In this document: positions 13,301-25,050 of the stretch, piece after piece | Layout of the letters: each line of letters starts with the position of its first letter | Numbering within the stretch: position 1 is the first letter of the stretch | NCBI RefSeq assembly: GCF_905220565.1 | Contig: NC_059399.1 | Coordinates: 12,762,501-12,826,500 of the forward strand | DNA length: 64,000 bases | Reading direction: 5' to 3' | DNA from: Melitaea cinxia | Taxonomy: Eukaryota; Arthropoda; Insecta; Lepidoptera; Nymphalidae | Made by a program: the position numbers and the translations under genes | The notes under the pieces: model-generated | Seen by the model: the letters and a program-made list of their open reading frames with translations, nothing else | Told to the model about the DNA's origin: nothing | The model's database searches: none

Positions 13301-16300
13301 TAGTCTAAGAAAAAGATTAATACCATATCAAATCTATACTATTATTATAAAGAGGTAAAGTTTATAACTTTGTTTGTATGTAGGGGGTAATCTTTGCAAA
13401 TACTGATGCGATCATGAAAATTCTTTCACTAACAGGAAGCTACACTATTCAGGAGTGACATAGGCTATATTTTATTGTAATTGAACAAAAAATTCAGTAA
13501 ATAAGAAAAAGATTAAAATATAATATCAAAATGGTAAATAAACTAGCGCCATCTATCGCTATTAGAAAACAATTGATTAGTCTTTCGACGTTATTAATTT
13601 AGTCTATCGACGACGTTTTCTCGATTTTTGATAGATGGCGTTGGAGCAACATATTATTTATTTAAGTGCTATAAAATTTGTTCTTTAAAGTGTGTTATTT
13701 GGTTCTGTAATTTAAAAATATAAATACACGGGAGCAACATATTATTTATTTGAGTGCTATAAAATTGGTTCTTTAAAGTATGTTATTTGGTTAGTATAAT
13801 AATAATTAACGTCCAACGAAATGGGCACGGGTCGGCTAGTGGTAAATAAACGTAACAAATAACGCCATCTATCGGAACAATCTATCGGAAACGTCATCTA
13901 TCGGAACAAATCTTTATTGGAAAACTTTGTCATGGAGATGGCGTAACGAGAAACAAAGAAGTCATTCGTTCAGTAGATTTTACTCCTCGTATTTTTTTCA
14001 TACCGGGGATCTTATATGAATGATTCTTAAGGAGTAAACTCCAAAAAACAGCTTATTTTGTCAAGTGGTTCTCGCGTTATTTTATAATTATCCGTACATC
14101 CAAAAAGTTGACGTCGGCAGTGTATTTTATAGCATATTAACGCATTGTTATAAAAATATAAAGGTTTAAGGGTAGGCGCTTGCCATACTTTTCGTTTAGT
14201 GAGAATAAAGCACTGCCTTCTTAGAGGCGTGCAATACTATTTCATTTCTAATACAGGTCACAAATATATATACATATATTTTTATTATTCGTGTCTATCA
14301 GGCTTATCTCAAAATATCGACTTGCGCTTCGAGGATATTCACCTTATTGGATTTAGTTTGGGTGCTCATGTTGCTGGTTTTGCCGGATCAGAAATAAGAA
14401 ACATCAGTCGCATAACAGGTACACCCACATAATTTTTCATCTGAGTAAGTAGGTATATTCTCTTGACTTTGTGGTTATCTAATATTGATTCTAATACGCA
14501 TCACTTTATCCGTAGTTTTATATCTGTTTACTACTTGCTACTAAAACATCATTTTAAATGAACGTAGCATCTTTTATAACCGTAAAAAAATCTTTAAAAC
14601 AATGTAACAAAAAAGAAGGTAAATTTTCAGAACAAGTTTTTATTTTATTTAAGCGATAAGCATTATATATTCAGAAATTCTTTTTGCTCGGAAAGGAATT
14701 GCAAATAGCTAACCGTTGGTACCATTTAATTCCAGGCTTAGACCCAGCTGGACCGTTATTCGAATTCCAAGATCCCAGAGCTCGTCTAGATAAGACGGAC
14801 GCCAAGTTTGTGGACGTGATTCATTCTAATGGAGAGACTTTAATCCTCGGCGGACTGGGCGCCGCACAGCCACTCGGCCATGTCGACTTCTATCCCAATG
14901 GGGGGCGCGTACAACATGGCTGCTCTAATTTGTAATATCTACATCATTATATTTTTAAGTAATAGAATAACTATAATAAAGGTTTATCGTATTTGAATTA
15001 CATTAGTTCATTCTTAATGTCAAATAAACTTGGCCTGATCGATTATACGATACTAGCTGTACTCCGCGGTTTAATCAGCGTTAATTTGACGAAAAAAACG
15101 TGATAATATAAAACCTCGCTAAATGCTTTTATTGCTATGAGAATAAATAGATAGTACTATGATTATATAAATACAACAGCCAGGTTATTTTATATGTAAT
15201 ATAAAAATTAAAAATATAGTTACATCATATATCAGCAATTTTTAAATTATCAACGGCTTAAGAACAGCGTAAATGCGTTATATTCCAGGTTCGTAGGTGC
15301 AGTATCTGACCTGGTACTGCCTTGGGCCAGTGCATCAGTCGAGGGCCGCTCGCTGTGTAACCACCGCCGAGCGTACAAGTTCTTTACCGACTCTGTTTCA
15401 CCAAAATGTCATTTTCCTGCGTTTCCTTGCTCCGATTATGATACATTTTTGGAGGTGACTATAATTATCACAATATAATTACCTATACTTGAAAATGTAC
15501 TAACAATTTAAAAACTGAACAAGAAAACGAAGAAGTCAAGTTACTGATCGCTATCTGTGATCAAATAAATAAACAATTTAAATACAAATTGAAAGATACC
15601 ACACCAACTTGAAAACCTTTTGTTTAACTCATAACCTCTTCTTTTAACTGAAACATGGTTTTTAATAACGCTATAAATCGTAAATCGTAAATTTTTTAGA
15701 ACATTAGTTCTAAAAAATTTACGAGTTCAACATTCTTTGACGACAGTACAAACTGGCGAACAATACGAAGTAGTTTTAACTAACTAGGCATACCATACTT
15801 CGATCGAATCCTTGATTTCTATGTTAGATGTACTGTCGCCTAAATAATATCTGGTAAATTAAGTCCAAAATGTGTTACACAAATATATACCTTTCGACAA
15901 TCACAAAAAAAAATTGCTGAATCAACAATGCCTATATTTATGTAGGGATGCTTGACAAACAAATGACTTTTGCACTGATGTATCCCAGGGCCGTTGTTTC
16001 CCTTGCGATGGAGAGCATCGTTGCGGCAATATGGGATATTACGCAGACCGCTCTCTTGGTCGAGGTCAGCTGTACCTTCTTACTCGAGAAGAAGAGCCTT
16101 TTTGCGGTAGGTTAACTATTTACTTAAATTATCTTAGATGGCTTTTGTTGAAATGATGCTTGCTCCAATATGCGTCTTATATTACAGCTCATCAGTATCA
16201 CGTGGCCTTGTGGGCAGCAAGTGAAGCAGGCGAGAAACAGAACTATGGGCGAGTAACACTCACTCTTCACGGCGATTCAGGCCTAAACGAATCATTTGCT

Positions 16301-18213
16301 ATGACAAAGTAAGGTTCAATATTATTATGGTTTTACAAAATAAAACAGATACCAAAGTACTACTTTAAATTATTTTACACATTTATTGTTTTTTTTTTTT
16401 TTTCGACGTTTAATTATTTTTTATATCAATTATTTTTATACGTCATGACAACGAAAAATTTTAATCAATGCGAAGAAGAATTTTTTACATGTTATCTTTT
16501 TCGGTTTAATAAAAAATGTAGCTGGTTTAAGGGAACATGTTCTATTTGCCAGGCGGCCGGAGCCGGCGCCGGGCCTGAGGTTCGGGCGAGTGCTGGTGCC
16601 GCACCCCGCGCTCGGCGTGCCGCTGCACGCGTCGCTGCACTACGCGGCTTACAACGGCTGGCTCAGTGCCGGCGCACGCACCGTGCTACTGCACAAACTG
16701 CTCATCACCGACAGTTTCGGCAAGACGTCAGTTATCATCTTACTCGATTCACTCCTAGCGAGCACTACGTCTTTAAGAGATTTCGATTTTAAAAATGTCA
16801 TTTATTATTCAATGTTGTATTCTAATATTTTGCTTCTTTATTATCAAAATATAAAACATTGTTTTGTTTTATTTGCAGTTCATCGTTCTGCAAAGTAATA
16901 AGGTTAACATCGGATGAGTCTGTTCAATTACCGCTAAATCCAGGCGATTGTCAAATTAGAGGGGTTCGCATCTGTTTAAATAATCATTTTTAATGTTTTT
17001 CATTTTGTAAATATAGTATAATATTCCGTTTTTTTTTTAGACGGAAGACCCCTCGAATCTTACGACCGGTGAAATAGAAACAAGCGTAAAAAATGTTACT
17101 AATACACCTGGTGAAGATCTTCTTGACAATGAACTTCCTGAAGAAAGCCCACAAAGACCATTTGCACTAGTAGACTCTTATGAATGGGAAGACACACCGG
17201 ACGCCGGCCGTGCTTTTGGTATGACTAATACTAAAACAGCACCTAGTGGGCTTGTGGAAATAGCTGAACCAGTATTAAGACCCAGACTGCGCAAAACACC
17301 AAGGCAAAGAGTGGATTCACCAGATACACACGAAATATCAGAACCCATTCTACGTGCAACTCATGCACCCCGAAGCACAACACAACCCCCATCTCGCAAG
17401 CCTAAGAACTATGACGTCTCTACAACACCAAATGATGTACCTTATGATGAACGAGCAGAAAAAGAAACTACTAGTTTTGCCGTTCAATATCTGCCAGCAC
17501 GACTCGCGTCATTCATCTCTAGAGCTGAACGTTACGCTCGAGATACGCTATTGCCGTTAGTTTCAGCCTACGCTCCCCGTTTGCCACTGTTTGGTTCACG
17601 TGAAGTCCCAAAAACAACAGCAAGATTTATACCTACAGAAGAAGTAAACTTAACTGACTCTATGCCCATACCCACACCTACATTAGAAATGAAGATAGAA
17701 TCTCTTCGCATAATGGGTCCCCCGGGTGAAAAACGTGAATTCGAAACTCCAGAAGACCCCGACATACCAGTAGTAATTTCCACAACGACTACCTCTTCTA
17801 CTACTACACCGACAACAACGACAACGACAGGAGCACTGCGTGCCGCGCCAGTGGAAATGTTGAAAGTTGTCGAAGGACCCGCTGCCTCAACTAGTACGGC
17901 CCTTCCACCAATCGCTTTGCGCAGTGAAGGCGAAAAATTATTAATCGTCTATCCAATCAATGCGAGGGACGAAAGAAAGATAAAGTCTCATTCGTTTCCC
18001 GAGGAAATGCAGTTTGAAGCACTGTACAGACACACGGCAGAACCCAAGGTGGTAAGAGTTGACTTACCCACATTTACACCACCAGTTTCGACTGAAAATC
18101 CACTACAATCGAGTCCCTCGACTCCTGGTGCTAAAATGTCGAATACTCAATACGTTCCAGTACCATATGTTAAAAGCCATGGACAAGATTCTAATATCGA
18201 AGACAAATCATGA
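7347..18213 (+). CDS. Secreted pancreatic-type triglyceride lipase with PLAT-like domain and long C-terminal tail
   Basis: Thirteen exons: 7347-7413, 8994-9135, 10403-10543, 11701-11869, 12811-12925, 14302-14418, 14736-14931, 15289-15454, 15989-16106, 16188-16308, 16553-16726, 16879-16963, 17041-18213. All junctions are GT-AG and phases agree, giving 927 residues. Residues 1-22 form a signal peptide (MAPQLWRLLAFFLAAATL). Near the mature N-terminus, VCYGEFGCF matches the start of vertebrate pancreatic lipase. The predicted catalytic triad is Ser230 in GFSLG, Asp253 in GLDPAGP and His341 in CNHRRAYKF, with spacings close to the vertebrate enzyme. FPCDGEHRCGNMGYYADR is the usual hinge before the PLAT domain (about 410-537). 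The last exon adds 390 Thr/Pro-rich residues. Such enzymes hydrolyse acylglycerols outside the cell. The start ATG was chosen because the upstream ATGs at 7331 and 7343 share another frame that stops early. It may be the orthologue of fly CG5966, but that is a guess. Confidence 0.92.
8384..8409. repeat. (AAT)n microsatellite
   Basis: Trinucleotide run of about 26 nt within lipase intron 1. Confidence 0.9.
8612..8730. repeat. (GT)n-rich minisatellite
   Basis: About 120 nt of alternating GTGTGTGA/GTGTGTAT octamers and pure GT, within lipase intron 1. Confidence 0.9.
10862..11196 (+). mobile_element. tRNA-derived SINE, diverged (family A)
   Basis: In lipase intron 3. The head at 10862-10940 has an A-box-like and a B-box-like segment (GAGTTTGATTCCC). 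The body ends near GATGTTACAGACTGAA. It is more diverged than the copies at 6351 and 58363. Confidence 0.65.
13333..13838 (+). mobile_element. Helitron-like element in lipase intron 5
   Basis: 5' end TCTATACTATTATTATAAAG at 13333; 3' end GGGCACGGGTCGGCTAG at 13838. It contains an internal direct duplication: a block with AGCAACATATTATTTATTT starts near 13650 and again near 13733. No coding sequence. Confidence 0.6.
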
Positions 18214-18440
18214 TCTGACTTAATAATATCTTATGTAAATAACACATTTTAAATATAGGCCGCATAGCTGGATTAGTTATTATTAGCAATGTATTCGTTT
18301 ATCTTGTACATTCGTACTTAACCTTTTGTGAAATTACATTGGACCTTTATTTAAAACGAAACCAGCTGAATACAATAATAATAAATGTTGTGTACATATA
18401 ATTTTAGTGTTAGGTTTGAAATAAGAACAAATTCTTGTTT

Positions 18441-18446
18441 AATAAA
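18441..18446 (+). promoter_or_regulatory. Poly(A) signal AATAAA, lipase gene
   Basis: AATAAA lies 228 nt after the lipase stop codon; another AATAAA-like run occurs near 18380. Either could serve the transcript. Confidence 0.5.
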
Positions 18447-19307
18447 AATTTAATATTTATTAAACCTTCTTTAACTTCTGAAACACTTCATATTCCTCTG
18501 GAATCATTCTCAATTTGAGGCAAATTAAAACATTTTTCTCGTTGAAAATAAAAGTTAGGAAAATCAAATACATATAATGGCTCATTTTTAACATCATACA
18601 AAATAATTATGTTATCATTTAAGAAAAAAAGACGTTGTCAACAGAAACAAACACAAAACAATATTTGAACCATATTACTTAGTAAAGGAATAAGTCAATA
18701 TGAGATTTTTTATAATACATATACAATCATATAGTTACATGAAGTTTAAAAAAGGTAAAAAATTTCTCGCACAAATTATATTCTTGTGTCGCAGTTGTTT
18801 TTAAACATTAGGTCGGCCCTATCAAAAATCTGAATTTTTCAATTAATATAATTATGCATCTCATAGCCTGTCATTAACTAGGTATGAGAATTTCGTCTGG
18901 ATTTTTTTAAATGAGGTTTATGACATTTTTTCCATAGGAAATTAAATAGATTTCCATTCAGTTTAGTATGTAATTATTCTACTTATGGCCTTTATCTTTA
19001 ATTAATTAGTCAATTTCCACAATATTCTCTAAATTCAAGACAAAGTATATAGCTTACAGAACAAATAAATACTGTTCAGCTATATTGAAATTTCGGATTC
19101 ACCGTAAACAATTGGGTTACAATTATCAAAAAAAAATGGACAGCACGAGTACTCAATTGCCGACATTGATTTATAATGTTTATGTAACTTAAATTTTCAG
19201 TACAACATGGATATTTAACATTTACATATTATCTTAATCATCAAACGATACAATTTTTTCATTGCTTCGTTGTACCCTCTCATTTAGCTGTTATTAACTT
19301 TTTTTAT

Positions 19308-19545
19308 ACAATTAGGACGACAAACGTACGGTTCGCCTAATGGTAAGCGATTACCGTAGCTTATAGACGTCTGCAACACCAGAAGCATCGCAAACTCCAG
19401 GAGGCTCTGGTCATCAATACTCATCACAGGAAGACAACACTGTTTGAGAACAGTATTATTTAGCTGTGATCTTCTATAAGGTCGAGTAATTCCCTAGTCG
19501 GGCTGTCCCTGATTATGAGCAGAATATTTCTACCTGTGCCCCACG
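19308..19545 (-). mobile_element. Poly(A)-tailed short repeat (family C), reverse copy
   Basis: Reverse complement of the family seen at 3711. It lies in the gap between the lipase and Pontin genes, which are convergent. The rest of the gap (18450-19305) is AT-rich with nothing recognised. Confidence 0.7.
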
Positions 19546-19674
19546 TTAGTTAACTAAATACATATTAGATTATATACTTAGTCGGTAAGCCAGTTAAATT
19601 TAGGAATTAATATAGGAAAATTAAACTGCAAGGCGACATTTGTGTTTCGAATAGCAATGTAGTAGGTCGGGGGG

Positions 19675-22600
19675 CTACTTCATGTACTTGTCGGAGTGCT
19701 GCGTGAGGATGCGCGCCGAGGACTTGGCGTCGAGGAACAGCGCGTGCACGGCGCGCACGTGCTGCGGGCTGATGCGCGCCGCGCCGTCCGCGCGCGCCGC
19801 CAGCGCCGCCGGCGTCAGCAGCTGCGCCGCGTACCTGGCCACACCACACGCTCGCTACTGCACTTTTTTCCTTGTTTTTTTTTTTATTAAACTAGATCGG
19901 CAAATAAACGTACAATGCGTAAACCTCTTGATTACCAATTTCACCTTTGGTTTCACACATTATAAGCCAATGTATCTAATGGAAAGAAGACATTACATAA
20001 TCTTTAGATTTCGAATACTATTATAATTTGTTTACTTACCTTAGTGTGCTATTAGCGCCGACATCTGATAGTGCCGTAAGTGCTTCGTCGTCAATAGCTA
20101 TCCCTTCTGTTGTGGCTCTCAATTTTAATATCTAAAATAATAATTTTATAACATATATAAATGTACTTTGCTTATAAACAGATTTTATATCTTTTTGGAT
20201 AATTTTTAGTTTTTTACTCACTTGTAAAAGTTCAGCTTTATTGTACGGTAATGTACGAATAATCAAAAGCCTATCTAAAAGGTCTAAAGGAATGCCATGA
20301 GGTGATATAATATCTTCTGTACCTCTGAAATATTAAAAAGTTATTATAAATATATGCATTTTAAATACTAGTAGATGAATCAGTTTGGTATAATTAAAAC
20401 GCACACCTGATTTGACAACGCCCTCTGTTAGTAGCAAATATAACTATTGGGGCAATTGCAGATTCTAAGGCACGGTGGAGATACGTAAATGTTTCTATAT
20501 CTAGCATATGTACCTGGAATGTTTCAACATTGTATGTTACAAATATAAGTCTCTGATATGTATTAATAAAATAGTTAATTTGTTTTGCCCAAACTTACCT
20601 CGTCTATAAATAGAACTCCTGGCACTAATTCAGCTATTCCCTGATCAATATATTTATTGACTACTTTGTTAATTTCTTTTCTTAATTTGTCTAAAAGGAA
20701 AATACATATTTTACATTTATATAAATAAATAAAAAAAATAGTTTTCATAAGGTACATGAAATCAGACTTAAGTAGTTACCAGTAATTTCTGTTTTCTTTG
20801 GTTTCATTAGTTGACCCATCATGGACATAATATCATGTCCACCTTGAGGTCTGGCATTTGCACAGTCTAGGTCATGAAGAGTTACATCCTGGACTACTTC
20901 TTTCTTTTTGTGAACATCACCCTTAGGCAGTGGAACATATTCTTCAGCCTGAAAAATTTTAATTAGATTACAACATAAGTAAATAGATACAGAGCTTATA
21001 TGAAAAACCCAAATAAATATGGAAGAGATCGCCGCCTTTACATACTTAATTTTATCTTTTTTGTGTACAATAATTCTGTGCGGTTCAGAGCTGAAAAGTG
21101 TTTGGCTAAAAACAAGAAAATCTATTGCACGTTCGTGGATCTAAAAAAGGTCTATTATCATAGTATATAGGAGTGGTGAGGAATGAATTATTATGGTCAG
21201 CATTGTCCGTGAATGGTGTGAGCAGTATCCTCATATGAGCATTGCAATCTCTTTATAGGAATTCTAGTGCTTGTGTAAGGATAAACGGGGCATACACTGA
21301 AAAATGTGTTAGACAGGGATGTGTAGATTAAACAGCCGTGTACACAGACGTGTAAACAGTAGTGTAGACAGATTAAACAGCCGTGGTGACGCCACGGCTG
21401 TTTAATCTGTTCATGAACAACTGTTTGACAGATTTAAAAGAGAATGAAAGTGAGTTGAGAATGAATTAGTTACTCGTCAAATGTCTTCTCTATGCTGATG
21501 ACCAAGTATTACTTGCGTCTTCAGCCGAGAAGTTGCAGGAGATAGTAACTGCTATGAGTGGAGCTTTTGTAAAAAAGGGAATGAAGATGAATGTAAAGAA
21601 GACGAAAGTGATAGTGTTTGAAAAAAATGAGGCAGTGACAGACTGCAATATCGTGATTGGAGATAAACAAATTGAACAGTTGAATGAATTTGTGTATCTG
21701 GGTTCAAAGTTTACAAGAGATGTAAAGTGTGAGAGTGATATTGAAAGAAGAGTGAATGCAGGAAACAGGGTAAATGGAGGTTTGGCACAACTTTATGAGC
21801 AGTCGGAAGGTGTTTAACAAGGCTCGTTTGGCTGTGCATGAGGCCTCAGGTGGATGTTTCGAATCCCGCTGCCTAGCTCGGCGGCGGGGTTAGTGCGTAA
21901 AGGCATTCCCAGCGTAAAATAAAAAAATAGAAAAAAGGTGGATGTTTCGAGACCAAATAAGGGACGTCTTGAAAAAAGGCCAGGTCAAGAGTACCCTAAA
22001 CAGAAGAGTATGTATGAAGAAAGTAATGAAAGTGGACGAAGCGAAACAAGTATGTAAGGATCGTAGCAAGTGGAAAGAAGTGGCTTCTGCCTACCCCTAC
22101 AGGAAAGAGGCATTATATGTAGGTATGTATAAAGTTTTAATAAAATTAAAAAAATAATAAATGAAATTTGTATTGACTTTATATTGTATATTGTAAATTT
22201 ATATAATATGTTCTTTACATTTCTAACCGTAGAAGTCATTGAAATTGGAGTTATTTTTGATATTATCTTCTAGTGTATTTAAATATTTTTGTGTAGATGT
22301 GGATTTGTTGTTAACATTTTATTTTATACCAAAAAGGTTAAAAACATAAATATATGACCCCTTACCTCTAAATCAAACTCAGTTGCAAACGTATCACTTC
22401 TGCCTTGTCTCTTTACAGCACCCGAGTTTGCTTCTATGTAAATAACGTCACCAACTTCAACTTTCTCTTTCTGTAGAGATTCATAGATTGTAGGATCGAG
22501 TTTCAATTGTTTTGTCCCTTTAGCTGTCTTGAGTCCAATAATCACATGTGAAACTGTTTTACCATAACCTGAAATATTTATTAAAAAAGAGGAAGGTTGA

Positions 22601-24185
22601 AGGGCTTGGAATAAAACTAATTTGTATGTAAGGGGCCAATTACAATGAAATTATTTTTAGCCGAAAATTTTCTTGAAATTGTTACTATGTGAGTTTAATT
22701 GTATATCTATGAAGCATCAAACCTATTATGTATAAGATTAAATACACTTACCACCGGCTGGATTTTCAGTTTCAACAGGGGTAAGTTCGGTTACCTCTCC
22801 TTCATACACTTCTTTCGTCTCTCTTATTCGAAGCCCAATAGCACGACGAAAGTTCTCCATCAGAACTTCAGTCTTCTTAATCTCTGTGCTGTATACCTCA
22901 CTACCCACCATTGGACAGAATGGTACCTAAAATTCAATCACAATATTGACTAAAATCAAATCATCAAAAAATATCCTTTTTCCAATCTTTTAATATACAT
23001 TTAAACTATATTATGTTACTGAAAAATGTAAGTAATCACGTAAATTTATAAATGTGTTTTCAATTTCAATTCAATGAGTAATAAATTTCTGTCAGTAAGC
23101 ATCAATCCATAATCAATTAAAACTCGTAAATATTCCACTTCCACTTATCAATATGTACATTATATTTACCTTATTTCCAAGTTCCTGTGCTATAGCAAGA
23201 GCAATGGCTGTTTTACCGGTACCTGGTGGTCCTGCAAGTAACAAAGCTCGGCCTGCCATCTTTTTACTCCTTATCATGTCTACAACAATACCTGCGGCCT
23301 GTAATAAAATAATATCTGACAACAGAAGACAGTAAAAAAACATCTCCAAGAAAAATGATGTTAAGTTTACAAAACAGAATTAGGATGACGTTAGATGGGA
23401 TGTGTAAAGTACTTAAAATAGCAGTAGCTTTTAATTTTTGAGCAGTGCTAAAAGTGGAGCAATTCTACTAACACTCAGGTGCCAGCTAACTAATTTCACT
23501 AACAATAGCTAAAGAACTGACAATCATAATTTCTTCGTCCTGTTTTATAGACTACCTAGCTAGGATTTTGTTATTATTATCTCTTAAGAATAACCAACCT
23601 AACCATACAAATGATGGTGCGACAAACACAAACTTCAGTTAACATGACTTACATTTTTGTGTAATGAAATTGAAAAGGAAATATCTTTATACCCTGAGTG
23701 TGCAAATCTTACATCATAACAGCAGAAAACCAGCTAAATGACCGCCTAAGTTCGTAAGCCCAATTTCTAATAGGTACTCAAATGTTACTGGACTGTTTAC
23801 GTATCAAGACAATATATTATTATCATCATAATATTGAGTGTGCGAATTAATATTTAAAAAAATTACCTATATAATTCTATAACGCGTGGAAAAAATAATT
23901 AAACACCATGGTAACAAAACAAAACTAACCTTCATGTTTGATCAATATCTTACACAAAGATGTTTATTACTTTACTGATAATATTTTAGTTCAAAATTTT
24001 GAAGTGTTTACAACTTATTTTTATTATTTATGCTAGTTCCTTACCTCTCTAGCGGATTCTTGGCCCACGAGACCGGCTGCCATTTGAATAGGTACACCAT
24101 TTTCGTCTAATCCCAAGCCCTTTACATGACTGTGTGCGGATATTCTTTGCGTTTTCGCAGTACTTTTCACTTCCTCGATTTTCAT
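19675..24185 (-). CDS. pont: Pontin / RuvB-like 1 AAA+ ATPase
   Basis: Ten exons on the minus strand: 24185-24045, 23298-23170, 22926-22752, 22568-22366, 20949-20780, 20690-20599, 20513-20407, 20324-20222, 20131-20040, 19834-19675. Apart from exon 5, phases agree and give a 456-residue family-length protein starting MKIEEVKST and ending DKYMK. Walker A is GPPGTGKT in exon 2; Walker B is LFIDEVHML across exons 6-7. RUVBL1 pairs with RUVBL2/Reptin in INO80, SRCAP/Tip60 and R2TP complexes, in nucleus and cytoplasm. Exon 5 has one extra T in the plus-strand run 20940-20942, which breaks the frame after AEE if the normal acceptor is used. An AG 7 nt downstream would restore the frame (exon from 20942, AEE replaced by K). 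This may be a sequence error or a real variant. The gene identity is certain; intactness is not. Confidence 0.95.
21050..22130 (+). pseudogene. RTE-like LINE reverse-transcriptase relic in Pontin intron 4
   Basis: Plus-strand frames encode degraded reverse transcriptase: LLYADDQVLLASSAEKLQE (YADD catalytic motif at about 21490), then FVYLGSKFTRD, ERRVNAGNRVN and FRDQIRDVLKK. Several stops and frameshifts interrupt it. A related copy lies on the minus strand at 58968-60262. A palindromic rearrangement (21325-21410) and a 73-nt insertion (21863-21935) lie inside this copy. It is antisense to Pontin. Confidence 0.8.
21863..21935 (+). mobile_element. 73-nt A-rich-tailed insertion with 15-bp target duplication
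   Basis: The 73 nt are flanked by two perfect copies of AGGTGGATGTTTCGA (21848-21862 and 21936-21950). The insert is GC-rich at first (around CTCGGCGGCGGGGTTAG) and ends in an A-rich tail. The duplicated sequence is single in the related LINE. The source RNA is not recognised. Confidence 0.7.
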
Positions 24186-24734
24186 TTTCAAAGTTTTAAT
24201 GAAATACTATCAAATCAATTAAAATTTTATTTAAAGCAAACTAATATCAACAACTCGAACGCCTTCACAATTTAAGACAATTAAGAACCAAAGTGTTAAG
24301 AACGTGCAAAGAATGAGTCTGTCTAAGGTCTGTCTGAATGAGAATGTAATGAGAATTGAGAATGTGTTATGTGTATCTTCTCTTATATGTCTGTGTGTGT
24401 ATCATATATTTATAATCTATATAGCTCACCACAGACTAGCAGAAACCAGAAAAAATACTAATCGATGTGTAATCGATAGATTTTCAATATCTCAACTCAA
24501 CTACGTTGTCCTTTTAAATTGCTCACCTGAAATTATTTAATTAAAAATCAAAAAAGTCGTTGAAAAATATTCATTTATCAATAATTTCAAACTCCTATAT
24601 CTTTTGATGTATACAATATTTTAAATTGCTCAAAGTGTTAATAAACTACTCAAGTTACATTTATAATTGCTCATATACAGTTTGGAACAGCTCCACTTTC
24701 CTTAATTTTTAAATATCGTTGCTCGATATTGATC

Positions 24735-24742
24735 TATCGATA
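24735..24742. promoter_or_regulatory. TATCGATA (DRE-like) box in a divergent promoter
   Basis: The 865 bp between the Pontin start (24185, minus) and the importin-13 start (25051, plus) contain CTATCGATAG at 24734-24743, and AATCGATAG near 24471. TATCGATA is the DREF-binding DRE of insect housekeeping promoters (known from Drosophila). Its use here is inference. Confidence 0.45.
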
Positions 24743-25050
24743 GCGTTCCGGGCCTTAAGTGGAACGTAGCCGTGAAGTTTTGACATTTAAGCTGAAAGTA
24801 AATGACAAATGACAGCCAAAATTTATCTTGTAGCTATTAAGAGTATTAAGTAGCTAATGGCAATAATATCATGATAATTTTCGCTGTTTTTAATTTTTAT
24901 TTATGATAAAATATAATGGAAATTATAAGCTAGTATTATAGAATTCCATAACAGAATCTTAGGTTTTGGTTCCTAGACACCGTCAATTTATTATTACTTA
25001 ACATAATGCATGAAACTGCACGTTAATGTATTGCAGCCATATCATTTATA

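Noticed and set aside
14932..14937. TAA directly after the lipase SNL codons, looking like an early stop
   Set aside because: A GT donor at 14932 splices out the TAA; exon 8 continues the family sequence including the catalytic His.
16445..16898. Open frames of 102-115 codons overlapping lipase exon 11
   Set aside because: One is a shifted frame and the other runs from the true exon into the intron; splicing gives the PLAT-like sequence instead.
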